A stretch of DNA of 64,000 nt from NCBI RefSeq assembly GCF_014189505.1, contig NZ_CP050301.1:2673501-2737500 (forward strand), given 5' to 3'. A program made the position numbers and the translations under genes. The DNA comes from Phyllobacterium sp. 628 (lineage in GTDB: Bacteria; Pseudomonadota; Alphaproteobacteria; Rhizobiales; Rhizobiaceae). This document shows positions 36,108-44,926 of this stretch, one piece after another (the first letter of the stretch is position 1; each line of letters begins with the position of its first letter). The notes beneath the pieces are model-generated. The model made no database searches. It was not told the DNA's origin and saw only the letters and a program-made list of their open reading frames with translations.

Positions 36108-37739
36108 TCAATTCCCCGAAGGAAACAGCGAATTCACGATGCTCTTGGCATTGTGGCGGGCATCGAGCATTCCATAAGTGGTGCGCCACTGGCCACCGAG
36201 GCGGGTTTCGATAAATGCATCGGCGATATCTTCCGCTTGCAGATAGCGCAGTTCAGCGCCGGCAGCGGCCAAGGCCAACTGCTCAGTCAGAATACGTGCG
36301 GCGCCTTCATCGTTTTCTGCAACACGCATGGCCGCGCGCAGCACTTCGACCGTGCCCTGCCCGCCGCGGCCGAGTTGCGATCCGATCCAGTTCAGAACTT
36401 CGTCGAAAAGCTGCGGGCCACGCTTGAGAACGCGCAATACATCCAGCGCCATGACATTGCCGGAGCCTTCCCAGATCGCATTGACCGGTGTTTCACGGTA
36501 ATAGCGGGCAAGATTGCCCTCTTCGATATAGCCATTGCCGCCGAGGCATTCCATCGCCTCGTAAAGCATCGCCGGAGCGATCTTGGCCACCCAATATTTG
36601 ACAACCGGTGTCATGACCCGGGCAAAGGCCGCCTCGCCGCGACTTTGCGCAGCATTGTCAAATGCCCGGGCCAGCCGGAATGTCAGCGCCGTCGCACCGG
36701 CAACATCGAGTGCCATGTCCGCCATGACACGCAGCATCAGCGGCTTGTCGATGAGTGGGCCATCGAACACCACGCGGTGGCGGGCATGATGGACGGCCTC
36801 GGCCAGGCCCGCCCGCATCATGCCGGCGGAGGCGATGGCACAGTCGAGCCGCGTCAGCGTTACCATGTCGAGAATGGTTTTGACGCCGTCGCCAGGCTCG
36901 CCAACCATCTGACCCAGCGCATTGTCGAATTCAACTTCCGAGGACGCATTCGAGCGGTTGCCGAGCTTGTCCTTCAGGCGCTGGAAACGAAAACCGTTCG
37001 TGGAACCATCCGGCAGAATGCGTGGGACGAGGAAACAGGATAAACCTTCCCGGGCCTGCGCCAGCACCAGAAACGCATCGGACATGGGCGCGGACATGAA
37101 CCATTTATGTCCGGTCAGTCGATAGAAGCCGCTGCCTGCGGGTTCGGCACGGGTCGTGTTGGTCCGCACATCCGTGCCGCCCTGCTTCTCGGTCATGCCC
37201 ATACCCAGCGTCAGGCTCGCCTTCTTGGCCGGCGGCTTGTTACTGGAATCATATTTGCGCGGAAGGACCAGCGGCGACCATTCCTTATAGAGATTGGGTG
37301 CAGCCATCAGCGCAGCCAAGGAGGCGCTGGTCATGGTGATCGGGCACAGGTGCCCGCATTCAAGCTGCGATGTCAGATAAAAACGTGCCGTGCGCGACTG
37401 ATGCCGCAGACCATTTTCCGCCGGAGTATTTTCCCAGATCGATGAATGCAGGCCCTGCGCCACCGAGCGGCGCATCAGGGCGTGATAGGCCGGATGATAG
37501 TCCACCACATCGATTCGATTGCCTTGACGGTCATGGGTGCGCAATTTCGGTGTCTCGGTGTTGGCCAGCCGCGCCAGATCCTGTGCATCGCCTGACAGGA
37601 CAAAACGCCCGCTTTGCTCCAGCTCCGTACGCGCCGCTTGCGGGAACCGTTTGGTGATCTGCATCAAGAGCGGATCGCCAAGATAGGCGTTAAGGCCAAT
37701 CATGGGGGGCGTCTGGTTGAGAACGTCGTGGGTTTTCAA
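36108..37739 (-). CDS. Acyl-CoA dehydrogenase, AidB-like
   Basis: Encodes 543 residues, longer than standard acyl-CoA dehydrogenases and typical of AidB. The N-terminal LNQTPPMIGLNAYLGDP and the block LGMGMTEKQGGTDVRTNTTRA match AidB. The FAD/acyl region has HKWFMSAPMSDAFLVLAQA and the C-terminal part has YEAMECLGGNGYIEEGNLARYYRE. Escherichia coli AidB is part of the response to alkylating agents. It is monocistronic. True substrate unknown. Confidence 0.92.
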   Translation of the reverse strand: MKTHDVLNQTPPMIGLNAYLGDPLLMQITKRFPQAARTELEQSGRFVLSGDAQDLARLANTETPKLRTHDRQGNRIDVVDYHPAYHALMRRSVAQGLHSSIWENTPAENGLRHQSRTARFYLTSQLECGHLCPITMTSASLAALMAAPNLYKEWSPLVLPRKYDSSNKPPAKKASLTLGMGMTEKQGGTDVRTNTTRAEPAGSGFYRLTGHKWFMSAPMSDAFLVLAQAREGLSCFLVPRILPDGSTNGFRFQRLKDKLGNRSNASSEVEFDNALGQMVGEPGDGVKTILDMVTLTRLDCAIASAGMMRAGLAEAVHHARHRVVFDGPLIDKPLMLRVMADMALDVAGATALTFRLARAFDNAAQSRGEAAFARVMTPVVKYWVAKIAPAMLYEAMECLGGNGYIEEGNLARYYRETPVNAIWEGSGNVMALDVLRVLKRGPQLFDEVLNWIGSQLGRGGQGTVEVLRAAMRVAENDEGAARILTEQLALAAAGAELRYLQAEDIADAFIETRLGGQWRTTYGMLDARHNAKSIVNSLFPSGN

Positions 37740-37950
37740 GAAATTATCCTGATCAAAATTGTGCTGTCCTTACGGCAAGGCCTGTTCGCACGGAACAATG
37801 CACTCCCGCAATCATGAGTCGCGCCCTTTATGGAATGAAGGTTCTGACAAGCGGTTAACCGGCCTCACGATATACCTTCTTTCTAGCTCAATGATATGGC
37901 CGATGCAAAATGTCTCAGGTTGTATTTTTCTGCCGCCCCACGCCCGCTTA

Positions 37951-37960
37951 TGTCTAGACA
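37951..37960. promoter_or_regulatory. Candidate GntR/HutC-type operator
   Basis: TGTCTAGACA is a perfect 10-bp palindrome that fits the HutC-subfamily consensus GTMTAKAC. It lies 73 bases before the start of the ABC binding-protein gene, a plausible operator position. No GntR-family gene is visible in the window, so the regulator would be encoded elsewhere. Confidence 0.4.
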
Positions 37961-38032
37961 AAAGAAAAGCCGCGCGCCTATCATGCCCTTATATTCATCG
38001 TGCCAAAAAAATGAACAAAGGGGTTCTGGACA

Positions 38033-38981
38033 ATGACATTCAAAAGGCATCTGGGTGCCGCTTTGGCAGCCATACTGGTTTCTACAGCGCCTTCTATGGC
38101 CGATACGGCGGTTTCGGTCGGCATATCCGGCTGGACCGGTTTTGCACCGCTGACACTGGCCAAACAGGCTGGCATCTTCAAGAAAAACGGTCTTGACGTG
38201 ACGCTGACAAAAATTCCGCAGGCAAGCCGCCATCTGGCGCTGGCATCGGGCGATGTGCAGTGCGCTGCAACCACTGTTGAAACCTGGGTTGCGTGGAACG
38301 CCAATGGCGTCGCCACCAAGCAAATTTTCCAGATGGATAAATCCTATGGTGCCGACGGGATGGTCGTGCGCGGCGATATCACCAAGATCGCCGACCTCAA
38401 GGACAAGGCCATTGCCGCCTCGGCACCGGGCACCTCGCCCTATTTCGTGCTGGCATGGATGTTGAAGCACAATGGCCTGACGCTGAAAGATGTGAAGGTG
38501 GTCAATCTCGAGCCGGGACCTGCGGCACAGGCTTTCGTTGCCGGGCAAAATGATGCGGCCATGACCTACGAGCCCTATCTTTCGACCGTTCGTGCTGCAC
38601 CTGACAAGGGCAAGATCATTGCCACAACGCTCGACTACCCGATCGTGATGGATACATTCGGCTGCACCAATGCCTTCCTCGAAAAGAACCCGGATGCCGC
38701 AAAGGCATTCGCTAAAAGCTATTTCGAAGCGCTTGAACTGATCGCTGCCGACAAGAACAAGGCCTATGAAATCATGGGGGGCAGATGTGAAGCAATCCGC
38801 GGAAGTATTTGGCAATTCAGCACAATATCTCCGCTGGCAGGACAAGGCGGCCAATCAGGCATTCTTTGAAAAGGACTTTGCAAAGTTCTCTGATGAAGCC
38901 GCTGACCTGCTGCTGGAAATCGGCATCATCAAGAAGAAGCCGGATATCAGCACCATCGTTGATACGAGTTTTATCAAGTAA
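38033..38981 (+). pseudogene. NMT1-type ABC transporter substrate-binding protein, frameshifted as read
   Basis: The first frame gives a signal peptide ending at PSMA and the NMT1/THI5/TauA-like core (GISGWTGFAPLTLAKQAGIF, GDVQCAATTVETWVAWNANG, NLEPGPAAQAFVAGQNDAAMTYEP) up to NKAYEIM. The natural C-terminus (GADVKQSAEVFGNSAQYLRW to TSFIK) continues in the frame shifted by one. The break is at a run of six G (38776-38781); five G would restore one protein of about 315 residues. This is a homopolymer indel like that in secE, so probably a sequencing error. Ligands of the family include nitrate, taurine, sulfonates and pyrimidines. Permease and ATPase genes follow. Confidence 0.85.
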
Positions 38982-39002
38982 CCAACGGCTGCACTACTAT
39001 TG

Positions 39003-39146
39003 TGCGTGGTTCGACAAGCTCACCATGAGGGAGAGTGGTGCTGTAAAGCCACTTGGAAACATTGCGGCATGAGCAATCTTGCAGAACGTAACTCCCGGCA
39101 ATCCTCACTCTCCCTCATGGTGAGCTTGTCGAACCACGAACCACGC
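39003..39146. repeat. Palindromic element family 1, copy b
   Basis: About 144 bases with inverted arms: TGCGTGGTTCGACAAGCTCA on the left, and CTCCCTCATGGTGAGCTTGT running to CGAACCACG on the right. The right tip has a short duplication (ACCACGAACCACGCG). It sits between the binding-protein and permease genes of one ABC operon. Reading through it creates a spurious N-terminal extension for the permease. Confidence 0.8.
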
Positions 39147-39191
39147 GCCATCTTCCTGCTGCCACACTTTTCTCATTTGAACGGAATACAC

Positions 39192-39968
39192 ATGGTTCAA
39201 CCTCTTCAACCCATCGGGGCGCCAGCGCGCATCCTGCTTGGCGTCCTTTTTTTCATCCTCTTCATCGCGGCATGGTCTGTGGCAACATTCGGCGGCTTCG
39301 TCTCGAGCACATTTCTCGCTGATCCCCTGACCATGCTGCATGACGGCTGGTTCCTGCTGTCGGAACAGAACTTTCTCTACGATATCGGCATGACCATCTG
39401 GCGGGTGGTCGGCGGTTTCATCATTGCAGCCATTATTGCCGTGCCGCTAGGGATCGCTATGGGGGCCTACAAGCCCATCGAGGCGATGCTCGAACCATTC
39501 GTTTCCTTTGCGCGTTATCTGCCGGCATCCGCCTTCATTCCCCTGCTGATCCTGTGGGCGGGTATCGGCGAAATGCAGAAACTGCTGGTGATCTTCATCG
39601 GCGCGGTGTTCCAGATCATCCTGATGGTGGCGGTGGCCGTTGCCAATACACGGCGCGATCTGGTGGAAGCTGCCTATACGCTGGGCGCCAATGACCGTGG
39701 CATCGTCAAACGGGTACTGATCCCGGCCAATGCACCAGACATTGCCGAAACCCTGCGGCTGGTTCTCGGCTGGGCCTGGACCTATGTTATTGTCGCCGAA
39801 ATGATTGGTGCCTCATCGGGCATAGGCTACATGATCATCAACAGTCAGGCACTGCTTGCCACCGGCCAAATCATTTTCGGCATTATTGTTATCGGCATTA
39901 TCGGCCTGATTTCTGATTTCGTGTTCAAGTCGGTCAATCGCTGGCTGTTCGCCTGGAGGCTGGCATGA
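39192..39968 (+). CDS. ABC transporter permease (NMT1/nitrate/sulfonate type)
   Basis: Encodes 258 residues from the ATG at 39192; upstream frame belongs to a repeat element and is rejected. Six hydrophobic helices are visible. The EAA loop reads EAAYTLGANDRGIVKRVLIPANAPDIAETLRLVLGWAW, typical of the SsuC/TauC/NrtB permeases. It makes the membrane channel of the importer with the preceding binding protein and the following ATPase, which it overlaps by 4 bases. Confidence 0.93.
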   Translation: MVQPLQPIGAPARILLGVLFFILFIAAWSVATFGGFVSSTFLADPLTMLHDGWFLLSEQNFLYDIGMTIWRVVGGFIIAAIIAVPLGIAMGAYKPIEAMLEPFVSFARYLPASAFIPLLILWAGIGEMQKLLVIFIGAVFQIILMVAVAVANTRRDLVEAAYTLGANDRGIVKRVLIPANAPDIAETLRLVLGWAWTYVIVAEMIGASSGIGYMIINSQALLATGQIIFGIIVIGIIGLISDFVFKSVNRWLFAWRLA

Positions 39969-40750
39969 GCACTCTCATTATCAAAGGCGTCAGCCGCATT
40001 TTCCCCGGCGTGCATGGCGGTCAGCCGACACAGGCGCTGCAACCGACTGATCTCACCGTCGCGCACAATGATTTTGTCTCGATCCTCGGACCGTCAGGCT
40101 GCGGCAAGTCCACGCTTCTGCGCATCGTTGCCGGGCTTGACCGGCCAACCAGCGGTTCTGTGACATTGGATGGCCAGGAGGTCAAAGGCCCCGGCGCGGA
40201 TCGCGGTGTGGTGTTCCAATCCTACACGCTGTTCCCGTGGTTGACGATCGAGCAGAATATCGGCTTTGGCCTGCGTGAACGCGGCGTTGCGGAGAAGGAA
40301 AAGCAGGAAATCGTTGCCTCCTATATCGACAAGGTGGGGTTGCGCGGATTCGAAAACCATTGGCCGAAACAACTGTCTGGCGGCATGCAGCAGCGCACGG
40401 CAATTGCCCGCGCACTGGCCAACAATCCGAAAATCCTGCTGCTGGACGAGCCATTCGGCGCGCTCGACAACCAGACGCGCGGATTGATGCAGGAACTGCT
40501 GCTCGGTATCTGGGAGCACGAGCAGAAAACCGTGATTTTCGTGACCCACGATATCGAGGAAGCGATCTTCATGGCCTCACGCGTGGTGACCATGTCGGCC
40601 CGGCCCGGCCGGATCAAATCGATCATGCCGGTGCCGCTCGGACATCCCCGGCATTATACGGTGAAGGCGAGTCCGGAATTTACGCAGATGCGGTTGAAGC
40701 TGACGGAGGAAATCCGCAGCGAAGCGATCTTGGCGGCCGAAGCGCATTAG
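39965..40750 (+). CDS. ABC transporter ATP-binding protein (nitrate/sulfonate type)
   Basis: Encodes 261 residues. Walker A GPSGCGKST, Q-loop VVFQSYTLFPW, signature LSGGMQQRTAIARALA, Walker B ILLLDEPFGALD and the switch His in VIFVTHDIEEA are intact. It overlaps the permease stop by 4 bases (ATGA), so the two are coupled. Family: SsuB/TauB/NrtD type importers. Confidence 0.95.
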   Translation: MSTLIIKGVSRIFPGVHGGQPTQALQPTDLTVAHNDFVSILGPSGCGKSTLLRIVAGLDRPTSGSVTLDGQEVKGPGADRGVVFQSYTLFPWLTIEQNIGFGLRERGVAEKEKQEIVASYIDKVGLRGFENHWPKQLSGGMQQRTAIARALANNPKILLLDEPFGALDNQTRGLMQELLLGIWEHEQKTVIFVTHDIEEAIFMASRVVTMSARPGRIKSIMPVPLGHPRHYTVKASPEFTQMRLKLTEEIRSEAILAAEAH

Positions 40751-40769
40751 GGCTTGGTGCATCGGCACC

Positions 40770-40803
40770 GTGCGTGGTTCGACAAGCCTGTCGAACCACG
40801 CAC
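40770..40803. repeat. Palindromic element family 1, copy c (tip-only)
   Basis: Perfect 15-bp inverted repeat GTGCGTGGTTCGACA / TGTCGAACCACGCAC with a 4-base centre. It matches just the outer ends of the longer copies, so it looks like a form with the interior lost. It lies between the convergent ATPase and flavoprotein genes and could also act as a terminator-like hairpin. Confidence 0.75.
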
Positions 40804-40839
40804 CTGGCGGGATGCAACGCTCTACCTCAAGGGATACCC

Positions 40840-42885
40840 TCAAAACCGGATAGCATAGCGCAGGCCATCATAAATGGCGGCGTGAATATTGCGGGCATGC
40901 ACCGCGTCGCCAACGCGCAGCAGATCGAATTGCCCATCAGCCAGCCGGTGCGGGAAAATCGCACCGCCATTGACCAGCCGGTCATAATCCACCGCACCGC
41001 CATTGCGTGATAAGGGCTTCAATTCACGATAGAGATCGTCGATTGGCAGTGTTCCATGTTCCACCACCACCTGATCGATCAGACGTTCCTCGCGATAATC
41101 AGGATCGAAATCAGAACCAAGCACAGCCACGAGCTGGTTGCCGTTGCGCATCACACTCAGTAGCCGTGTGTTGATTGTCACCCGGACCGCATTCTGCTGA
41201 AATGTCCGCATATAGGGCACGTGGTTCATGCCGCCCATCTCCGGCGCGAAAAACCGTTCAGGACTGACCAGTTCGAGTTTTGAGCCCGCCTTTGCGATCA
41301 TTTCCGCCGCGCTCATGCCCTGATGACCGCCATTGTCATCGTAGAGCAGCACGGTGTCGCCGGGTTTGACCGAGCCGGCCAGAATGTCCCAGCTGGATGT
41401 GACCAGTTCATCGCCCGCTTGCAGCGGCGGGTTTTGCGGCAGACCGCCCGTGGCGATCACCACGACATCCGGATCAAGCCCGAGAACATCGTTGCTTTCC
41501 GCCCAGACATTATAGCGCAGCACCACGCCCAGCCGTTCGAGCTCATCGAGACGCCAGTCGACAATGCCGATCATTTCCTTGCGGCGCGGGTTCTGGGCGG
41601 CAAGCCGCACCTGCCCGCCTGCCTGATCCGACGCTTCAAGGATTGTCACTTGATGGCCGCTCTCAGCTGCAACCCGCGCGGTTTCAAGCCCGGCCGGTCC
41701 CGCGCCAACGACAACAATGTTGCGGCGGTTCTTCGCCTTGGCAATCACATGCGGCATGGTGCCTTCACGGCCCGTGGCGGCGTTGTGAATGCATAGAGCT
41801 TCGCCGCCCTCGTAAATCCGGTCGAGGCAATAGGTTGCGCCAACGCAGGGGCGAATGCGGTGTTCCTCACCCGCAGCGATCTTGCGGACAATATGCGGGT
41901 CAGCAATGTGTGCGCGGGTCATGCCAACCATATCGAGCTTGCCTTCGGCGATGGCATGGCGCGCTGTGGCCACATCGGCGATGCGTGCCGCATGAAAGAC
42001 AGGAAATTTGGTTGCCTGCCTGACATCACCGGCAAAATCGAGATGCGGCGAAGACCGCATGCCTTGAATGGGAATAACCTCGTTGAGCGCAGCGTCCGTA
42101 TCAATATGACCGCGAATGATATTGAGAAAATCAAACTTGCCCGATGCAGCAATACGCCGGGCGATCTCGACGCCCTCCCGTTTTGACAGGCCCTGCTCCC
42201 AGTCTTCATCCGCCACCATGCGAATGCCGACGATAAAGTCCGGCCCCACCGCCTGCCGCACTGCGTCGATCACCGCCCAGGTGAAGCGCAGACGATTGTC
42301 AAGCGAGCCGCCATAATTGTCGTCACGCCGGTTGGTGGCGGGCGACCAGAAACCATCCATCAAATGGCCGTAGGCCTCAAACTCGACACCATCAAGCCCG
42401 GCTGCCTGCATGCGCTGCGCAGCCGATGCGTAATCGGCAATGATCCGCTCGATATCCCAATCCTCAGCCTCTTTCGGAAACGCCCGATGCGCTGGCTCGC
42501 GCACCGGCGACGCCGAGACAACAGGCAGCCAATCGGCCTTGTTCCAGCTGGTACGGCGGCCAAGATGCGTCAGTTGGATCATCACAGCGGCACCATGTTC
42601 GTGGCAATCGTCGGCAAGCTCACGCAACCACGGCACGATTTCATCCTTATAGGCATGAAGATTGCCGAACGCTGGCGGCGACTCGCGTGAAACCACCGCC
42701 GAACCCGCCGTCATCGTCAGCGCAATCCCGCCTTTGGCCTTCTCCGCATGGTAGAGCCGGTAGCGTGTCTTCGGCATTCCATCTTCGGAATAAGCCGGTT
42801 CGTGGCTGGTCGACATCAGGCGGTTCTTCAACCGCAAATGTTTGAGCTGGTAGGGCTGCAGAAGCGGATCGTCATGGGCTGGCAA
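40840..42885 (-). CDS. NADH:flavin oxidoreductase / old-yellow-enzyme fusion (demethylase-like)
   Basis: Encodes 681 residues in the layout of trimethylamine dehydrogenase and 2,4-dienoyl-CoA reductase. An N-terminal FMN TIM barrel (PYQLKHLRLKNRLMSTSHEP, IQLTHLGRRTS, GVEFEAYGHLMDGF) is followed by an Fe-S segment and a C-terminal FAD/NAD domain (VVVGAGPAGLETARVA). Rhizobial N-methylproline demethylase (stachydrine breakdown) has the same layout and size, so demethylation of an amine is a reasonable guess. The Fe-S segment reads C347, A350, C353, C365: one of four usual cysteines is Ala. It is convergent with the ABC operon. Confidence 0.85.
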   Translation of the reverse strand: MPAHDDPLLQPYQLKHLRLKNRLMSTSHEPAYSEDGMPKTRYRLYHAEKAKGGIALTMTAGSAVVSRESPPAFGNLHAYKDEIVPWLRELADDCHEHGAAVMIQLTHLGRRTSWNKADWLPVVSASPVREPAHRAFPKEAEDWDIERIIADYASAAQRMQAAGLDGVEFEAYGHLMDGFWSPATNRRDDNYGGSLDNRLRFTWAVIDAVRQAVGPDFIVGIRMVADEDWEQGLSKREGVEIARRIAASGKFDFLNIIRGHIDTDAALNEVIPIQGMRSSPHLDFAGDVRQATKFPVFHAARIADVATARHAIAEGKLDMVGMTRAHIADPHIVRKIAAGEEHRIRPCVGATYCLDRIYEGGEALCIHNAATGREGTMPHVIAKAKNRRNIVVVGAGPAGLETARVAAESGHQVTILEASDQAGGQVRLAAQNPRRKEMIGIVDWRLDELERLGVVLRYNVWAESNDVLGLDPDVVVIATGGLPQNPPLQAGDELVTSSWDILAGSVKPGDTVLLYDDNGGHQGMSAAEMIAKAGSKLELVSPERFFAPEMGGMNHVPYMRTFQQNAVRVTINTRLLSVMRNGNQLVAVLGSDFDPDYREERLIDQVVVEHGTLPIDDLYRELKPLSRNGGAVDYDRLVNGGAIFPHRLADGQFDLLRVGDAVHARNIHAAIYDGLRYAIRF

Positions 42886-43110
42886 GGCGGTCGGTTCCCG
42901 TTATTTTTTGCCATCCTACCCTGCCCGCCAAATAACGGGTTTCTCTGACGCGACCTATTGTGGTGTGGATTCGCCAACATGATTGAGCCGGAGCGCGTAT
43001 TCGGTTCACAACAACTTGATAAAAAGAGAAAAACCTAAATCGAAAGACACAGGTTGCGTCTCATCTAAGGATGAAATTTTTCATCGCTAAATTTTTCATA
43101 TCAGTCATCG

Positions 43111-43596
43111 ATGAAGGATAGCGGTTTGCCAATGATCAGTGAAATCACATGCCCGCAAATGAAGAGCGACCTTTGCACCGAAATCATGAGCGATCTGCCG
43201 GAATGGTTTGAGGAACCGGAGGGAATTACCGCTTGCGCCAAGGCGGTGACCACGCTGCCGGTTCTGGCAAGCACCAGCGACGGGACCTGCATCGGTTTCA
43301 TCGCACTGAAATACCACCCGCCGGCAGCGGCGGAAATCTTTGTGATCGCTACCAAAAAGGCGCGCCATGGACAGGGAATAGGCCGGTCGCTGCTCAAGGC
43401 AGCCGAAGCCCATATACGAGAATCCGGCTACTCGCTTCTGACAGTCAAAACCCTTGCGCCACGCGGCAAGGACGAACCGCATCTGGACGCTACCCGCGAA
43501 TTCTATGCGCGAAACGGCTTCCTCAAGGCGGAAGTGTTTCCTACCCTGTGGGCCGAAACCCATCCCTGCCTGTTTCTGGTCAAACCATTGAAATAG
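43111..43596 (+). CDS. GNAT family N-acetyltransferase
   Basis: Encodes 161 residues from the ATG at 43111; an ATG at 43132 is also possible. The acetyl-CoA site is EIFVIATKKARHGQGIGRSLLKAAEAHI (RHGQGIGRSL), then LLTVKTLAP and ATREFYARNGFLKAEVFPTLW. Substrate unknown. It is followed by a terminator and then a tRNA-Leu gene on the other strand. Confidence 0.88.
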   Translation: MKDSGLPMISEITCPQMKSDLCTEIMSDLPEWFEEPEGITACAKAVTTLPVLASTSDGTCIGFIALKYHPPAAAEIFVIATKKARHGQGIGRSLLKAAEAHIRESGYSLLTVKTLAPRGKDEPHLDATREFYARNGFLKAEVFPTLWAETHPCLFLVKPLK

Positions 43597-43637
43597 CTGG
43601 CAGCCCGCATCTGCGCATCATCGCTGCCCGGAAAAGC

Positions 43638-43665
43638 AAAAAGGCGGCACAAGGCCACCTTTTTT
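43638..43665 (+). terminator. Intrinsic terminator after the GNAT gene
   Basis: Stem AAAAAGGCGGC / GCCACCTTTTT with one mismatch and a short loop, followed by a T6 tract on the plus strand. It lies about 40 bases past the acetyltransferase stop. Confidence 0.75.
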
Positions 43666-43696
43666 AGCATAAAATCAATCGCTTAGCGAAAGAAGT

Positions 43697-43781
43697 TGGT
43701 GCGGTCGAGAAGACTCGAACTTCCACGTCTTGCGACACAGCGACCTCAACGCTGCGCGTCTACCAATTCCGCCACGACCGC
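43697..43781 (-). tRNA. tRNA-Leu (anticodon GAG)
   Basis: 85 bases on the reverse strand with a long variable arm. Acceptor GCGGTCG pairs with CGACCGC, the anticodon loop is TTGAGGT (anticodon GAG), the T arm has AGTTCGAGTCT, and the 3' CCA is encoded. Confidence 0.96.
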
Positions 43782-44047
43782 ACTCTGTGGTAGAAGCCGA
43801 ACGTGTCGGCTCGCGGCATGTAGCAAATCGGTTTCAGCTAAACAAGCCCTATCGGCACATATGGTGATTGTTTTTCACAAAGCCTGCGAAAAGATTTGCC
43901 GCACCTGTCAGACTGGAAATCTTCTAAGAAAAAGTCCATATGCGGCTCACCTTCTGTAAGCTGGGTGAATCGGCGATTTATGGGCCCGAAGCGGGCAAGC
44001 CGAACCCGGTGCAGATGCACTGCAGTTCGAAAGTTTGGTTTCCGTTC

Positions 44048-44764
44048 ATGAAGAGCAACCGTGACGATCTCGTCTCCGCGTTTTTTCCCAGCAGCGATTC
44101 GGCGCCGGTGGAATGGCTGGTCAGCGATGGCCTGACCGGATACGAGGCTGCCCTCACCTTCATGGAACAGCGTGTCGCGGCGATTCGCGAGGGGACCGCG
44201 AAAGAACTCGTCTGGCTGGTTGAACATCCGCCGCTTTACACGGCAGGCACGAGTGCCAAGGATTCGGATCTTCTGGCGACCGATCGCTTTCCGGTTTATG
44301 CGACGGGGCGTGGCGGCGAATACACCTATCATGGTCCCGGCCAGCGGGTCGCCTATGTGATGCTGGACCTGAAGCGGCGGCGCGAGGATATCCGCGCTTT
44401 CGTCACCGCGCTGGAACAATGGATCATTTCCACCCTCGCCTCCTTCAATGTGAAGGGAGAACGGCGCGAGGACCGGGTTGGCGTCTGGGTGATGCGGCCG
44501 GACCGGCCAGCCCTGCCGGATGGCTCACCGGCGGAAGACAAGATCGCCGCGATCGGCATTCGCCTGCGCAAATGGGTGAGCTTTCACGGCATCTCGATCA
44601 ATGTCGAGCCGGAGCTCGGCCATTTTGACGGCATTGTGCCCTGCGGCGTGCGTGGTCATGGGGTGACCAGCCTGGTAGATCTTGGGTTGCCGGTTGAGAT
44701 GGCCGATCTCGACCGGGCATTGCTGGAATCGTTTGAGGATGTGTTTGGCGCTGTGGAGCGATAA
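44048..44764 (+). CDS. lipB: Octanoyltransferase LipB
   Basis: Encodes 238 residues from the ATG at 44048; a frame from 43940 adds a poorly supported leader. Signature block [21 protein letters not shown], catalytic Lys in [19 protein letters not shown], and catalytic Cys in GIVPCGV are all present. LipB transfers octanoyl from acyl carrier protein to lipoyl domains such as those of the Bkd E2 encoded at 53-54 kb. It is monocistronic. Confidence 0.96.
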   Translation: MKSNRDDLVSAFFPSSDSAPVEWLVSDGLTGYEAALTFMEQRVAAIREGTAKELVWLVEHPPLYTAGTSAKDSDLLATDRFPVYATGRGGEYTYHGPGQRVAYVMLDLKRRREDIRAFVTALEQWIISTLASFNVKGERREDRVGVWVMRPDRPALPDGSPAEDKIAAIGIRLRKWVSFHGISINVEPELGHFDGIVPCGVRGHGVTSLVDLGLPVEMADLDRALLESFEDVFGAVER

Positions 44765-44783
44765 TTGGGTTGCAGAACCGGTG

Positions 44784-44905
44784 TGCGTGGTTCGACAAGC
44801 TCACCATGAGGGAGAGTGATGGTTGCAGGGAGCATATTCTGCAAAGTTGCAGGTTAGCTTTGCAATCAAACCAACTCCCTCATGGTGAGCTTGTCGAACC
44901 ACGCA
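44784..44905. repeat. Palindromic element family 1, copy d
   Basis: 122 bases with near-perfect inverted ends (TGCGTGGTTCGACAAGCTCA and its complement, extended by CATGAGGGAG). The interior has its own GCAAAG/CTTTGC short repeat. It lies between the convergent lipB and pccA genes. Confidence 0.82.
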
Positions 44906-44926
44906 CCATGATCATGCCAGCCCCTT

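Noticed and set aside
37740..38032. Thiamine (TPP) riboswitch before the NMT1-type transporter
   Set aside because: I looked for the conserved CTGAGA and ACC-CTGA blocks and did not see them, so a thiamine link is not supported.
39000..39191. N-terminal extension of the ABC permease
   Set aside because: These codons read through a palindromic repeat (RQAHHEGE, VSLSNHEP), and the family start is at 39192.
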